A stretch of 64,000 bases of DNA, taken from contig JAHEMN010000002.1 of assembly GCA_024643645.1 (NCBI GenBank), positions 20,175 through 84,174 on the forward strand. Reading direction: 5' to 3'. Positions 44,455 through 54,567 of this stretch are shown here, one piece after another. The stretch's first letter is position 1; each line of letters begins with the position of its first letter. The notes below the pieces were generated by a model, which worked only from the letters and a program-made list of their open reading frames with translations, was not told where the DNA came from and made no database searches. The position numbers and the translations under genes are program-made. The DNA comes from Chitinophagaceae bacterium. GTDB taxonomy: Bacteria; Bacteroidota; Bacteroidia; Chitinophagales; Chitinophagaceae.

Positions 44455-45018
44455 TTAAACTGACATTATCTCTTTTTCCTTTGCTTCGAGATGTTTTTCA
44501 ACTTCACCTGTATATTTATCGGTAGCAGTCTGTACTTCAGCTTCTGCATCCTTTGCAGCATCTTCACTTAATCCACCCTTTTCAAGCTTTTTAATATGTT
44601 CAATTGCATCTCGGCGGATATTACGAATAGCCACTTTTGAATGTTCTCCTTCTCCTTGGCATTTTTTCACCAACTCTTTTCTTCGTTCTTCAGTTAGCGG
44701 AGGTAAAGATAGCCTGATAATAGCTCCATCATTTTGAGGAGTTACACCAATATTAGCTGCAATTATTGACCTTTCAATCGGTTGAAGCATATTCTTTTCC
44801 CATGGTTGAATAGTTAACGTACGGGCATCCATTACGCTTACATTAGCCACCTGGTTTATAGGTGTTGGAGATCCATAATAATCAACAACCAAACTATCCA
44901 ACATTTGTGGGTTTGCTTTTCCGGCTCTTATTTTAACCAGTTCAGCCTCCAGATGATTAATTGCTTTTTTCATATGATCATCTGCAACTTCAATAATAGA
45001 AGATATATCTTCTGACAT
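44455..45018 (-). CDS. frr: Ribosome recycling factor
   Basis: RRF splits post-termination ribosomes together with EF-G. The 187-residue protein shows the conserved KIRAGKANPQMLD, YYGSPTPINQVANVSV and RTLTIQPWEK stretches. The long C-terminal helix of domain I is also present (LPPLTEERRKELVKKC, NIRRDAIEHIKKLEK). pyrH, its common neighbour, is absent here. It has its own -7 box at 45065-45072 and stands as a single gene. Confidence 0.97.
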   Translation of the reverse strand: MSEDISSIIEVADDHMKKAINHLEAELVKIRAGKANPQMLDSLVVDYYGSPTPINQVANVSVMDARTLTIQPWEKNMLQPIERSIIAANIGVTPQNDGAIIRLSLPPLTEERRKELVKKCQGEGEHSKVAIRNIRRDAIEHIKKLEKGGLSEDAAKDAEAEVQTATDKYTGEVEKHLEAKEKEIMSV

Positions 45019-45064
45019 AAATATTTAATTTAAATTATAACCCAGGAAAAATCCTGAAGAATAG

Positions 45065-45072
45065 CAAATTTA
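45065..45072 (-). promoter_or_regulatory. frr promoter -7 box
   Basis: On the minus strand TAAATTTG matches TAnnTTTG and lies 46 nt upstream of the frr ATG. Confidence 0.5.
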
Positions 45073-45139
45073 ATAAAAGTGAATTATCTCTGAAATGATT
45101 TAAAGATATTCTAACAATAAAATTTAAAAAAGGAGATTC

Positions 45140-46276
45140 TTAATTTTTATCTACAAGTTGATTTATCTCGTTAGTAAGTGTTACAACTTTTGAAGCTTTT
45201 TTGAGTGCCGTTTTACCATTTAAGTCCTTTGCAACAACCATTTTTCGACGATTCTTATTATAATAAAGTAATGCGATACCACTAAAGGCAATAGTCAACA
45301 AAATTAAAAGTAGAAAATTAGGGCCTAAGAATCTGCCAAACCATGCTATTGCAATAAAAGAAATATTTATGATTACACAGGCAAAAGTTACTGCTGCATG
45401 GCTTAAACCATTATCTAATAATAAATGATGAACATGATTTCTGTCTGGTGTAAATGGAGATCGTCCGTTTATAATTCTTATACTGAAAACTCTTAAAGTA
45501 TCCAATAATGGAACAATAAGGATAGAGAATCCTACTGCTACTGCAGCAGGAACCTGAATTGCTACAAAAGGTGTGTCAGCAACGTTAATGAATTTAATAA
45601 CCAGAATAGCATTAACCAGTCCAATCAGAAGTGATCCTGAGTCACCCATGAATATTTTTGCCGGGTGATGATTAAAAATGATAAATGCTACTAGTGATCC
45701 AGCCAATGCATAAGCTAATAATGCATATGCCTGGTATTCAATCGCAAAGAAATAACTGCCAAATACGATCATCGACAGCAATCCAAGGCTTGTTGCAAGA
45801 CCATCCACACCATCAATAAGATTGAATGAATTGATTACTACAATAATTGTCAGGTATGACAATGCAAGACTAAAACCTTCGGGCAATAGCTCAAAACCCA
45901 TAAACCCATGCATACTATCTAGTCGAATTCCGCCAAGGTGAATAAGAATAGATGCGGCTATTATTTGACCGATAAATTTCTTAGTAGCAGAAAGAATCAG
46001 AATATCATCTTTCAACCCCACAAAAAATACAACTAAAGTAGCTGCAAAAAAATATTGAAACTCAGGATTGAGATATACCTGAATTGAAAGTAATGCTGCT
46101 AATAAAAACCCGCCAAAAATGCCAATTCCACCTAAAGAAGCAATTAACCTGGTATGCACTTTTCTTTCATCCGGAATATCATATAGCTTTTTCTGCTCAG
46201 CAATCTGAATCACAATTGGAATTGCAAGAAATGTTATAATGAAGGAAACAGAAGCAGTTAATAAAATATCTAACAT
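45140..46276 (-). CDS. Undecaprenyl-phosphate GlcNAc-1-phosphate transferase-like (WecA/MraY superfamily)
   Basis: This 378-residue polytopic membrane protein (about 11 helices) transfers a sugar-1-phosphate to undecaprenyl phosphate, starting a surface polysaccharide. The superfamily motifs are all present: IPDERKVHTRLIASLGGIGI, NSFNLIDGVDGLATSLG (metal-binding Asp pair), NHHPAKIFMGDSGSL, and DRNHVHHLLLDNGLSH. The last is the WecA-type cytoplasmic HIHH-like loop. It stands alone, so the sugar and the polymer cannot be told. Confidence 0.92.
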   Translation of the reverse strand: MLDILLTASVSFIITFLAIPIVIQIAEQKKLYDIPDERKVHTRLIASLGGIGIFGGFLLAALLSIQVYLNPEFQYFFAATLVVFFVGLKDDILILSATKKFIGQIIAASILIHLGGIRLDSMHGFMGFELLPEGFSLALSYLTIIVVINSFNLIDGVDGLATSLGLLSMIVFGSYFFAIEYQAYALLAYALAGSLVAFIIFNHHPAKIFMGDSGSLLIGLVNAILVIKFINVADTPFVAIQVPAAVAVGFSILIVPLLDTLRVFSIRIINGRSPFTPDRNHVHHLLLDNGLSHAAVTFACVIINISFIAIAWFGRFLGPNFLLLILLTIAFSGIALLYYNKNRRKMVVAKDLNGKTALKKASKVVTLTNEINQLVDKN

Positions 46277-46290
46277 CTAAGCAGTCTTTA

Positions 46291-46307
46291 AAATTTGTGC
46301 AAATTTA
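46291..46307 (-). promoter_or_regulatory. Promoter with an overlapping palindrome, upstream of the WecA-like gene
   Basis: On the minus strand TAAATTTG (46307-46300) is a perfect -7 box, 23 nt before the ATG. It overlaps a 16-bp palindrome, AAATTTG-TG-CAAATTT (46291-46306), centred just downstream of the box, where a repressor could block initiation. It is the only clear site in the 233-bp gap 46277-46509. Confidence 0.5.
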
Positions 46308-46509
46308 ACTTAAATCGAACTAAAATCATAAAAATCAATCATTAATTACGTTATAACGAATTAATTTTCAGTTAACAAAAGGAATATTTGACTTTTTGAA
46401 CAGTTTGGTTAATCCAGATGGATTTTTTATAAAAAAAGTATGCACTTTTGCAGCGCTTCGAAGGTTTGAATTAACAATATACAAAAAGTTTAATAAGAAA
46501 ATAAATATC

Positions 46510-47343
46510 ATGGCAGAATTAAAGGAAATAGCTTCACAAATCAGAAGGGATATTGTAAGAATGGTACATGGTTGCAGTAGCGGTCACCCCGGCGGTTCAT
46601 TAGGTTGTACAGATTTTCTTACTGCCTTGTATTTCAAGATCATGAAACACAATCCATCCTTCAATATGGATGCGACAAATGAAGATGTTTTCTTTTTGTC
46701 AAACGGACATATTTCACCATTATTTTACTCAACCCTTGCCCGATCAGGCTATTTTGATATAAAAGAGCTGGCAACATTCAGAAAAATAAATTCACGGTTA
46801 CAAGGTCATCCTGCAACTCATGAACACTTACCAGGTGTTCGGATTGCTTCAGGATCTTTAGGTCAGGGAATGAGTGTTGCCATTGGTGCCGCATTAACAA
46901 AAAAACTGAATGGTGAAAAAAATCTTGTATTCTCATTACATGGTGATGGAGAATTGGATGAAGGCCAGATGTGGGAAGCCATAATGTTTGCTGCACATCA
47001 TAAAGTTGATAATTTAATTTCTACTGTTGATTGGAATGGTCAACAAATTGATGGCCCTACTGATAAAGTAATGGGACTTGGAAATATCAGGGAAAAATTT
47101 GATGCATTTGGCTGGACAACACTGGAAATGAATGGCAATGATATGGATGAAGTAGTTGCAACATTAGATAAAGCCAAAACACTAACTGGCAATGGTAAAC
47201 CTATCGGCATTATGATGCATACTTCTATGGGTAAAGGCGTTGATTTTATGGAAGGCACTCATGAATGGCATGGCATAGCGCCGAATGATGAGCAATTGGC
47301 AAAAGCGTTAGCCCAATTGCCAGAAACACTTGGAGATTATTAA
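46510..47343 (+). CDS. Transketolase, N-terminal subunit
   Basis: This is the TPP-binding half of a split transketolase, 277 residues. Visible are GHPGGSLGCTDFLTAL, SNGHISPLFYS, SGSLGQGMSVAIGAAL, the TPP motif GDGELDEGQMWEAIMFA, and HEWHGIAP. Transketolase moves two-carbon units between sugar phosphates in the pentose phosphate pathway. The ATG at 46510 is used; a TTG 114 bp upstream would add a non-conserved segment. The C-terminal (pyrimidine-binding) subunit, normally the next gene, is not here; an opposite-strand gene begins after 21 bp. Confidence 0.95.
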   Translation: MAELKEIASQIRRDIVRMVHGCSSGHPGGSLGCTDFLTALYFKIMKHNPSFNMDATNEDVFFLSNGHISPLFYSTLARSGYFDIKELATFRKINSRLQGHPATHEHLPGVRIASGSLGQGMSVAIGAALTKKLNGEKNLVFSLHGDGELDEGQMWEAIMFAAHHKVDNLISTVDWNGQQIDGPTDKVMGLGNIREKFDAFGWTTLEMNGNDMDEVVATLDKAKTLTGNGKPIGIMMHTSMGKGVDFMEGTHEWHGIAPNDEQLAKALAQLPETLGDY

Positions 47344-47364
47344 TCCATTAAAGATCGCAAAGAA

Positions 47365-48588
47365 TTATTCGCTTCGTAATGAAAACTCTTGTGCTGCCGC
47401 TTTTCTTGAAGGTAGCCATGAAGCAATTAATGCAATCACAAATACTGTTGCGCCAACTAATAAGAAATCCATCAACCTGAGTTTTACCGGAAAATAATCT
47501 ATTAAAAAAGATCCGCCTGCCAGAGGTATCAAGTGGTATTGTATTTGCAAAAAGGCAATTAATAAAGCCAGCAACATTCCTACTCCACAGCCGATTATTG
47601 CTAATAACATACCCTCACTTAAAAATATCTTCTGAATAAAATTTCTATTTCCTCCTAATGCATGAAGCACACTAATATCTTTTTGTTTTTCAAGTACAAG
47701 CATTGTTAATGCCCCTATCATGTTGAAAGCTGCAACTACCAATATCAGGCAAAGAACTCCATAAATAACCCAGCGTTCAGCATTCATGATAGAATATAAA
47801 CTTCTATTTTGCTCATATTTATTTTGTACAAGGTATTTATCACCAAATAATTTCTTTATTTGATTTTTTATTACATCTGCTTGCGCAGGATCTTTTAAAG
47901 TAATTTCCAAAAAACTGTAATCATCAGGAGCTATTTTTATAGAACGCTTTACAAAATCAATATTTGTAATTCCGTATTTGTTATCAAAATCTTGTTGAAT
48001 TCGAAATGACGCTGATGACCTTATTGTATCATTACTGATATCTTCCAGCATATTGATCTGTTCAGTATTACTTTTCCTTGGCAGGTAAATCTTTAAAGGT
48101 GTACTAAACTGATCAGCATAAATCTGCAAAGCACCTTCAACACCAGCACCCAATATCAATTTTGGTTCATCAGCAGTACCAATATCATATTCACCGCTTA
48201 GTATATTATCTGCAACTCCGGTTATGTAACGATAATTTTCATCAACACCTTTCAAATAGACTACTGACTGATATTCTCCGTTTTGAACCAGTGCTTTTTC
48301 TTCCACTGATAAGGAATAATTCTTTATTCCATTTAATCCTTTCAATTTTTGAAGCTGCTCTTGAGTAATGGTCATTATCTTACCTGAAACAGGAGATACA
48401 CGGATATCTGTATAAAATGAAGAGTATAATGATTTCACCAACCCTTCGAATCCATTAAAAACACTTAACACCAGAATTAATGCGGTAGTACCGATTATTA
48501 TTGCAGAAATGCTTACCCAGGCAATTATATTTATTGCATTGGTTGATTTCTTTGCTTTAAAATATCTCCAGGCAAATAGGAAATGCAA
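47365..48588 (-). CDS. ABC transporter permease, LolC/LolE-like, TTG start
   Basis: This is a 407-residue permease with one N-terminal helix (about 20-42), a periplasmic MacB-type domain (about 45-265), and three C-terminal helices of the FtsX class (about 270-400). Its N-terminus, FAWRYFKAKKSTNAINIIAWVS, split as ARYFKAKKS and NAINII, is typical of lipoprotein-releasing LolC/E. The start is TTG at 48588, which aligns with the usual LolC/E beginning. It follows rbfA by 25 bp. The matching ATPase may be the LolD-like gene at the left edge of the window. Confidence 0.9.
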   Translation of the reverse strand: MHFLFAWRYFKAKKSTNAINIIAWVSISAIIIGTTALILVLSVFNGFEGLVKSLYSSFYTDIRVSPVSGKIMTITQEQLQKLKGLNGIKNYSLSVEEKALVQNGEYQSVVYLKGVDENYRYITGVADNILSGEYDIGTADEPKLILGAGVEGALQIYADQFSTPLKIYLPRKSNTEQINMLEDISNDTIRSSASFRIQQDFDNKYGITNIDFVKRSIKIAPDDYSFLEITLKDPAQADVIKNQIKKLFGDKYLVQNKYEQNRSLYSIMNAERWVIYGVLCLILVVAAFNMIGALTMLVLEKQKDISVLHALGGNRNFIQKIFLSEGMLLAIIGCGVGMLLALLIAFLQIQYHLIPLAGGSFLIDYFPVKLRLMDFLLVGATVFVIALIASWLPSRKAAAQEFSLRSE

Positions 48589-48613
48589 GTTGTACGTTTA
48601 AGTTTGATTAATA

Positions 48614-49000
48614 CTAATCTTTGCTATCTGAATCAGACCTGTTCTGTTTTTCTTCCTCGATCTTTTTAAAGATCTCTTCCATCTTAAAAACATGATCTAG
48701 CGTATCGTCTTTATAAAACTTTAATACAGGAATGCTACGAAGCTGATGCCTTACACTGGCGGCCAGTTCTTTTTTTATTTCATGATGCCGGCTCTCAATT
48801 TTTTCCATAGCTGCATCCGGATCTTTTACCTGAAATAAACTTAAATAAAATCTTGCTTCAAGCAGATCAGGTGTAACCTTTACAGAAGAGATAGAGATCA
48901 TCCCACCATCAATCATATTCAATCCTAATCGCTGAAAAATAGTATTCATTTCCTGATTTAAGAGCCCCGCAATCTGTTTTTGTCTTTTTCCTTCTTCCAT
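48614..49000 (-). CDS. rbfA: Ribosome-binding factor A
   Basis: RbfA is a KH-fold factor needed for late maturation of the 30S subunit and 16S rRNA 5' end. The 128-residue protein has the core motifs KQIAGLLNQEM, ISISSVKVTPDLLEARFYLS, and VRHQLRSIPVLKFYKDDTLD. It ends with a charged tail (EEEKQNRSDSDSKD). It is directly upstream of the LolC/E-like permease, and the two form a two-gene unit divergent from the MsbA-like exporter. Confidence 0.95.
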   Translation of the reverse strand: MEEGKRQKQIAGLLNQEMNTIFQRLGLNMIDGGMISISSVKVTPDLLEARFYLSLFQVKDPDAAMEKIESRHHEIKKELAASVRHQLRSIPVLKFYKDDTLDHVFKMEEIFKKIEEEKQNRSDSDSKD

Positions 49001-49078
49001 TTTATTATAATTTACCGTTCTGTTCGGTGAACGCTGTAAAATTAGTTACTTTGCGCCGTTTAAGTGTTACAATAGATC

Positions 49079-50887
49079 ATGAAGAAATATTCCCGCATTT
49101 TAAGATATTTATTGGACTATAAAGGCAAGATTGCTCTATACTTTCTTTGTATCATACTGTCGATTGTTTTTTCGATCATGTCATTTGGTATGCTTGCGCC
49201 ATTTTTTGATTTGATCTTTAAGGGAGATACAAGCAACCTCACTAAAACAATTGACAATCCTGCAATGGAATACCTGCGGAGCTTTTTGGTAAGCCAGGTT
49301 GGTCAAATGAATGCGATTGGTGCTTTGGCTTTGATCTGTTTGATCATCGTGGTTTCAATCCTGCTTAAAAATATATTCCTTTATTTTTCCTTCTATATTC
49401 TTAATCCGCTAAAAAATGAAATTGTAAATACACTTCGATCTGAAATTTATAATAAGATATTACAATTACCGATCGGGTATTTTACTGAAAAAAGAAAAGG
49501 TGACTTGATTAGCCGTAGCACCAATGATGTGTGGGAAGTAGAGAATTCACTTGTCGGTGCATTGGAAGGTTGGATAAGAGACCCCTTAACGATCCTTATA
49601 AATTTTGCAGTCCTGTTTTATATCAGTCCGCAATTGACCATTGCTATTTTAATTTTTATTCCGGTAATAGGTTTCATATTAGGTCGTATATCGAGAGCCT
49701 TAAAAAGGCAGTCAAGCGAAGCAGCAATCAAACAAGGTGAAGCACTTTCAATAATGGATGAAACATTGAATGGACTTCGGGTAATAAAAGCCTTCAATAT
49801 TGAAGGTCTACTCAGGTCAAGATTTGAAAAAACAAATGATGATCTGTTAAATGCAAAAAACAAAATAAGCCGTAGAAGAGATATGGCCTCTCCTGTTTCA
49901 GAATTTTTAGGTGTTTTGGTATTTGTCGGGATACTTTGGTTTGGCGGTCAAATGGTATTAAGTCAAAAAATTCCATTGGCTCCATCTACTTTTTTAGCAT
50001 ACCTCGCTTTATTTTACAATATCATTAATCCTGTAAAAGCACTTTCAACATCATTCAGTAATATGCAGAAGGGTTCTGCTGCTATCTTGCGTATTGAAGA
50101 AGTATTAAAAACACCTGTTACAGTAGATGATAACCCAACAGGTAAAAAATTAAATTCCTTTAATGATTCGATTGAATTCAGGAATGTACATTTTGCTTAT
50201 GCTGATACAGTGATCCTCGACAATATCAATCTCACTGTTAGAAAAGGACAAACTATTGCGTTAGTTGGTTCTTCCGGTGCAGGTAAATCAACTTTAGCAG
50301 ATCTTGTACCAAGGTTTCATGATGTAACTGGTGGAGAAGTGCTGATTGATGGAATCAACATAAAAGAATATGCATTACAATCAGTAAGAAGCCTGATGAG
50401 TATTGTTACACAGGAACCGATTTTATTTAATGATACCATTGCGAATAATATTGCACTAGGGCAAACAACCGCTACTGAAGAGGAAATAATTGAAGCAGCT
50501 AAGATTGCAAATGCCCATGAATTCATTATTAAAAAAGATGGTGGTTATAAAAGTAATATCGGCGATCGTGGAAGCAAACTAAGCGGAGGTGAAAGACAAC
50601 GCTTAACTATAGCAAGAGCTGTTTTAAAAAACCCACCGATACTTATTCTTGATGAAGCAACCTCTTCTCTAGATACAGAAAGCGAAAGGTTGGTACAGGA
50701 TGCTATAAATAACATGATGCAGAACAGAACCAGTATTGTAATTGCCCATCGTCTTTCCACTATCCGCCATGCGAATGAAATAATTGTTCTGCAAAAAGGT
50801 AAGATCGTAGAAAGAGGAAGCCATGAAGTATTACTATCTCAAAATGGCTTTTATAGAAAACTAGTTGAGATGCAGGAAGTAAAATAA
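49079..50887 (+). CDS. MsbA-like ABC exporter (fused TM and ATPase domains)
   Basis: This 602-residue half-transporter has six transmembrane helices (about 15-320) and a C-terminal nucleotide-binding domain. That domain has Walker A GSSGAGKSTL, Q-loop IVTQEPILFND, signature LSGGERQRL, Walker B ILILDEATSSLD and the H-loop AHRLST. In Gram-negatives, proteins of this form flip lipid A core. The cell makes lipid A (lpxD and lpxC here), which supports but does not prove that role; multidrug export is the alternative. A near -7 box (TTACTTTG) ends about 28 nt before the ATG. Confidence 0.92.
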   Translation: MKKYSRILRYLLDYKGKIALYFLCIILSIVFSIMSFGMLAPFFDLIFKGDTSNLTKTIDNPAMEYLRSFLVSQVGQMNAIGALALICLIIVVSILLKNIFLYFSFYILNPLKNEIVNTLRSEIYNKILQLPIGYFTEKRKGDLISRSTNDVWEVENSLVGALEGWIRDPLTILINFAVLFYISPQLTIAILIFIPVIGFILGRISRALKRQSSEAAIKQGEALSIMDETLNGLRVIKAFNIEGLLRSRFEKTNDDLLNAKNKISRRRDMASPVSEFLGVLVFVGILWFGGQMVLSQKIPLAPSTFLAYLALFYNIINPVKALSTSFSNMQKGSAAILRIEEVLKTPVTVDDNPTGKKLNSFNDSIEFRNVHFAYADTVILDNINLTVRKGQTIALVGSSGAGKSTLADLVPRFHDVTGGEVLIDGINIKEYALQSVRSLMSIVTQEPILFNDTIANNIALGQTTATEEEIIEAAKIANAHEFIIKKDGGYKSNIGDRGSKLSGGERQRLTIARAVLKNPPILILDEATSSLDTESERLVQDAINNMMQNRTSIVIAHRLSTIRHANEIIVLQKGKIVERGSHEVLLSQNGFYRKLVEMQEVK

Positions 50888-50989
50888 ATCTTCTCAGCAA
50901 AAAGTCAATTGCTATTTTACTTGCAAGTTTTATTTTCCTGTTTTATTATTCTTCAGGATAGATTATCTTTCCTATAAATCGTTAGCCAT

Positions 50990-51481
50990 ATGGGTGATAA
51001 AAAAGAATTTTTTCAGGTTAAAGTAAATGATTTTGATTTTTCATTTACAAAAGAAGAAATAGAAAAACTGGATTTTATACAAGACTCTTCGTTTTCTTTC
51101 AATCTTATCAAACAACACCGATCTGTAAGTGCACTTGTCACTGATTCAAATATTCCGGAAAAAAAATTCAACATTGAAATAGAAGGTGAAAATTTTGAAG
51201 TAGCCATTAAGAATGAATTAGATATCAAATTGGATCAAATGGGATTCAGTGCTGTTTCTACCAAACATGTGAAAGAAATAAAAGCACCTATGCCCGGTTT
51301 AGTATTAGAGATCGATGTTAAGGAAGGCCAGCAAGTAAATGAAGGAGATAAACTCCTGATACTTGAAGCAATGAAGATGGAAAACAGTATCGTAATACAT
51401 ACAGCAGCAACAATAAAAAATATTATTGTAAAAGCAGGCCAGGCAGTAGAAAAAGGACAGGTTCTCATTGAATTAGATTAA
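50990..51481 (+). CDS. Biotin carboxyl carrier subunit of acyl-CoA carboxylase
   Basis: This 163-residue protein has a C-terminal biotinyl domain (about 95-163) with the biotin-accepting Lys129 in EAMKMEN and the flanking APMPGLVLEIDVKEGQ. The N-terminal 90 residues are a small beta-rich domain with no clear homology, perhaps a subunit-docking module. It lies 17 bp ahead of a biotin carboxylase and 1.5 kb ahead of a carboxyltransferase, so the three form one operon. It carries CO2 between the two active sites. Confidence 0.94.
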   Translation: MGDKKEFFQVKVNDFDFSFTKEEIEKLDFIQDSSFSFNLIKQHRSVSALVTDSNIPEKKFNIEIEGENFEVAIKNELDIKLDQMGFSAVSTKHVKEIKAPMPGLVLEIDVKEGQQVNEGDKLLILEAMKMENSIVIHTAATIKNIIVKAGQAVEKGQVLIELD

Positions 51482-51498
51482 TAAAATGTATACTACTC

Positions 51499-52971
51499 AT
51501 GAATAAAATATTAGTAGCCAATCGTGGTGAAATTGCACTGCGTATAATGCGGACTATTAAAAAGATGGGCATAAAATCTGTGGCAGTATATTCTGAAGCA
51601 GACCGCAACTCTCCGCATGTAATTTTTGCTGATGAAGCAATATGCCTTGGCCCTGCAACATCAAATCAATCCTATTTAAATGGCGATAAGATATTAGCTG
51701 TTTGTAAAGAGTTAGGTGTCGACGGTATACATCCAGGGTATGGATTTCTCAGTGAGAATGCAGTATTTGCCCAAAAAGTAGAAGATGCAGGTATCACTTT
51801 TATTGGCCCGGATGCAAATGCAATGCGTATAATGGGATCCAAACTTTCAGCAAAAGAAAGCGTCAAAAAATATAATGTGCCGATGGTTCCCGGTATTGAT
51901 AAAGCTGTTGAAAATATTGACCTCGCTTTAGAAATAGCAAATCAAATCGGGTATCCTGTTCTTATAAAAGCATCTGCTGGTGGTGGTGGTAAAGGAATGC
52001 GGATCGTAGAAAGAGCTGAGGAGATGAAAGAACAAATGGAAAGAGCTATCAGTGAAGCTGAATCATCTTTCGGTGATGGCGCAGTCTTTATAGAAAAATA
52101 TGTTACCTCACCCCGGCATATTGAAATCCAGGTATTGGCAGATAAATTTGGCAATACTGTTCATTTGTTTGAAAGAGAATGCAGTATTCAACGACGTCAT
52201 CAAAAAGTAGTTGAAGAATCTCCTTCTGTTATCGTTAGTCCGGATATGCGAAAAAGAATGGGCGAAGCCGCTGTTTTGGTAGCCAAGTCATGTAATTATA
52301 CAAGTACAGGAACTGTCGAATTTCTTGTTGATGATAAATTGAATTTTTATTTTCTTGAAATGAATACACGGCTGCAGGTAGAGCATCCGGTTACAGAAAT
52401 GATTACAGGTCTTGATCTTGTAGAACAACAAATAAAGATTGCAAGAGGTGAAAAACTTTCCTTTACGCAAGATGATCTGTCAATTAATGGTCATGCTGTT
52501 GAATTAAGGGTTTATGCTGAAGATCCGTTGAATAATTTTTTACCATCAATCGGTAAACTTCACAAATATCAAAAACCTGTTGGTGATGGAATACGAATAG
52601 ATGATGGATACGAAGAAGGAATGACAATTCCGATTTATTATGATCCGATGATAGCAAAACTTGTTACCCATGGTAAAGACAGAACAGAGGCTATACAAAA
52701 AATGCTTGGGGCTATTAAAAATTACAAGATCGAAGGAGTATCTACTACCCTTCCATTTGGAACTTTTGTATTTGAACATAACGCTTTTCTATCAGGAAAA
52801 TTTGACACCCATTTTGTAAAGAATTATTATAGCCCTGAATTAATTAAAGAAAAGCAAAAAGCTAATGCAGAGATCGCTGCATTAGTTGCAATTAAATTCT
52901 GGATGGAAAGTGAGAAAAAATTAAAACCGGTGGAACATAAATCAACCAGTTGGAAAAGGCGTTTAGCCTAA
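51499..52971 (+). CDS. Biotin carboxylase subunit (acyl-CoA carboxylase)
   Basis: This ATP-grasp enzyme carboxylates biotin. It is 490 residues. It has the N-terminal KILVANRGEIALRI, the glycine-rich ATP loop KASAGGGGKGMR, ECSIQRRHQKVVEESPS, EMNTRLQVEHPVTE and the C-terminal domain with RVYAEDPLNNFLPSIG. It is about 40 residues longer than AccC of fatty-acid synthesis, closer to subunits of propionyl-CoA or similar carboxylases. Second gene of the carboxylase operon. Confidence 0.95.
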   Translation: MNKILVANRGEIALRIMRTIKKMGIKSVAVYSEADRNSPHVIFADEAICLGPATSNQSYLNGDKILAVCKELGVDGIHPGYGFLSENAVFAQKVEDAGITFIGPDANAMRIMGSKLSAKESVKKYNVPMVPGIDKAVENIDLALEIANQIGYPVLIKASAGGGGKGMRIVERAEEMKEQMERAISEAESSFGDGAVFIEKYVTSPRHIEIQVLADKFGNTVHLFERECSIQRRHQKVVEESPSVIVSPDMRKRMGEAAVLVAKSCNYTSTGTVEFLVDDKLNFYFLEMNTRLQVEHPVTEMITGLDLVEQQIKIARGEKLSFTQDDLSINGHAVELRVYAEDPLNNFLPSIGKLHKYQKPVGDGIRIDDGYEEGMTIPIYYDPMIAKLVTHGKDRTEAIQKMLGAIKNYKIEGVSTTLPFGTFVFEHNAFLSGKFDTHFVKNYYSPELIKEKQKANAEIAALVAIKFWMESEKKLKPVEHKSTSWKRRLA

Positions 52972-53006
52972 TTATAAATATTAATTAAGATTTTTAAAAA
53001 AGGAAT

Positions 53007-54548
53007 ATGAAATCGAAGGTTGAACAATTGAGAGATAAATTAGAAGAAGGTAAATTGGGCGGAGGACAAAAACGTATTGATGCCCAACACAAAAAAGGAA
53101 AATTGACTGCCCGTGAACGGGTTGAATTATTAATGGACCCGGGATCATTTGAAGAAGTGGGTGCATTGGTTACCCACCGAACCAAAGATTTTGGAATGGA
53201 AGATCAGCAATTCTATGGTGATGGTGTAATTACAGGTTATGGTACAGTGAACAGTAGATTAGTATATGTATTTGCACAGGACTTTACAGTTTTTGGTGGT
53301 TCATTATCTGAAACTCATGCTGAAAAAATTTGTCGCATCATGGATATGGCTATGAAATCGGGTGCACCAATGATCGGATTAAATGATTCAGGGGGTGCCC
53401 GTATTCAGGAAGGGGTTCGGTCATTAGGTGGCTATGCAGATATATTTTTCAGGAATGTACAAGCATCAGGTGTTATTCCACAAATCTCTGCAATCATGGG
53501 GCCATGCGCTGGTGGTGCTGTGTATTCACCTGCGATAACCGACTTTATTATTATGGTAGAGAATACCAGCTACATGTTTGTGACAGGCCCCAATGTTGTA
53601 AAAACAGTTACAAATGAAGAAGTAAGTTCTGAAGACCTTGGCGGAGCCTCTACACATTCCACTAAATCAGGCGTAACACATCTTACTGCGGTCAATGACA
53701 AGGATTGTATTGAACAAATAAAAAAATTATTAAGCTACGTACCACAAAATTGTGAAGACGTACTACCTAAATGGCCCTATGAATTAGGAAATGAATTAAG
53801 AGAAGAACTGGAAAGTATTGTTCCTTCCAGTGCCAATCAACCTTATGATATGAGATCAGTTATTGATGGCATCTGTGATAAAGATACTTTTTTTGAAGTG
53901 CATAAATCTTATGCAGACAATATTGTAGTTGGTTTTGCAAGATTAGCCGGAAGAAGTATCGGCATAGTAGCAAATCAACCAATGAGTCTTGCCGGAGTAT
54001 TGGACATTGATAGCTCCAAAAAAGGTGCAAGGTTTACAAGGTTCTGTGATTGTTTTAATATCCCTCTTTTAGTTTTGGTGGATGTGCCTGGTTTTTTACC
54101 TGGTACTGATCAGGAATGGAATGGCATCATTACAAATGGAGCTAAGCTGTTATTTGCTTTAAGTGAGGCTAATGTTCCCCGTTGTACAGTTATAACCCGT
54201 AAAGCATATGGTGGTGCCTATGATGTAATGAACTCAAAACATATAGGAGCAGATATGAACTATGCATGGCCGTCAGCTGAAATCGCAGTTATGGGAGCAA
54301 AAGGTGCCAGTGAAATAATTTTCAAAAACGAAATTGCTGCTGCTGCCGACCCTGCCAAAAAATTATTGGAAAAAGAAGCAGAGTATGCAGAATTATTTGC
54401 CAATCCATATACTGCTGCTGAAAGAGGTTTTATTGATGAAGTAATAGAACCAAGAGAAACCAGAAGAAAATTGATCAAAGCATTTGCAATGCTTGAAAAT
54501 AAAGTAGCAAAAAGGCCCAGAAAGAAACATGGAAACATTCCTTTATAG
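53007..54548 (+). CDS. Acyl-CoA carboxylase carboxyltransferase (PccB-type)
   Basis: This 513-residue crotonase-fold carboxyltransferase transfers CO2 from biotin to an acyl-CoA. Visible are [56 protein letters not shown], and the C-terminal [34 protein letters not shown] is also present. This is the fused form used by propionyl-CoA carboxylase and methylmalonyl-CoA decarboxylase; no epimerase or mutase is adjacent, so propionyl-CoA is the likely but unproven substrate. The last gene of the operon; converges with the acyl-CoA dehydrogenase 19 bp away. Confidence 0.94.
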   Translation: MKSKVEQLRDKLEEGKLGGGQKRIDAQHKKGKLTARERVELLMDPGSFEEVGALVTHRTKDFGMEDQQFYGDGVITGYGTVNSRLVYVFAQDFTVFGGSLSETHAEKICRIMDMAMKSGAPMIGLNDSGGARIQEGVRSLGGYADIFFRNVQASGVIPQISAIMGPCAGGAVYSPAITDFIIMVENTSYMFVTGPNVVKTVTNEEVSSEDLGGASTHSTKSGVTHLTAVNDKDCIEQIKKLLSYVPQNCEDVLPKWPYELGNELREELESIVPSSANQPYDMRSVIDGICDKDTFFEVHKSYADNIVVGFARLAGRSIGIVANQPMSLAGVLDIDSSKKGARFTRFCDCFNIPLLVLVDVPGFLPGTDQEWNGIITNGAKLLFALSEANVPRCTVITRKAYGGAYDVMNSKHIGADMNYAWPSAEIAVMGAKGASEIIFKNEIAAAADPAKKLLEKEAEYAELFANPYTAAERGFIDEVIEPRETRRKLIKAFAMLENKVAKRPRKKHGNIPL

Positions 54549-54567
54549 GCCTTTAAAATTGTAATAA

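Noticed and set aside
46396-46509. TTG start extending the transketolase subunit by 38 residues
   Set aside because: The extension is not conserved-looking, spans promoter-like sequence (CACTTTTG), and the family begins at the ATG at 46510.
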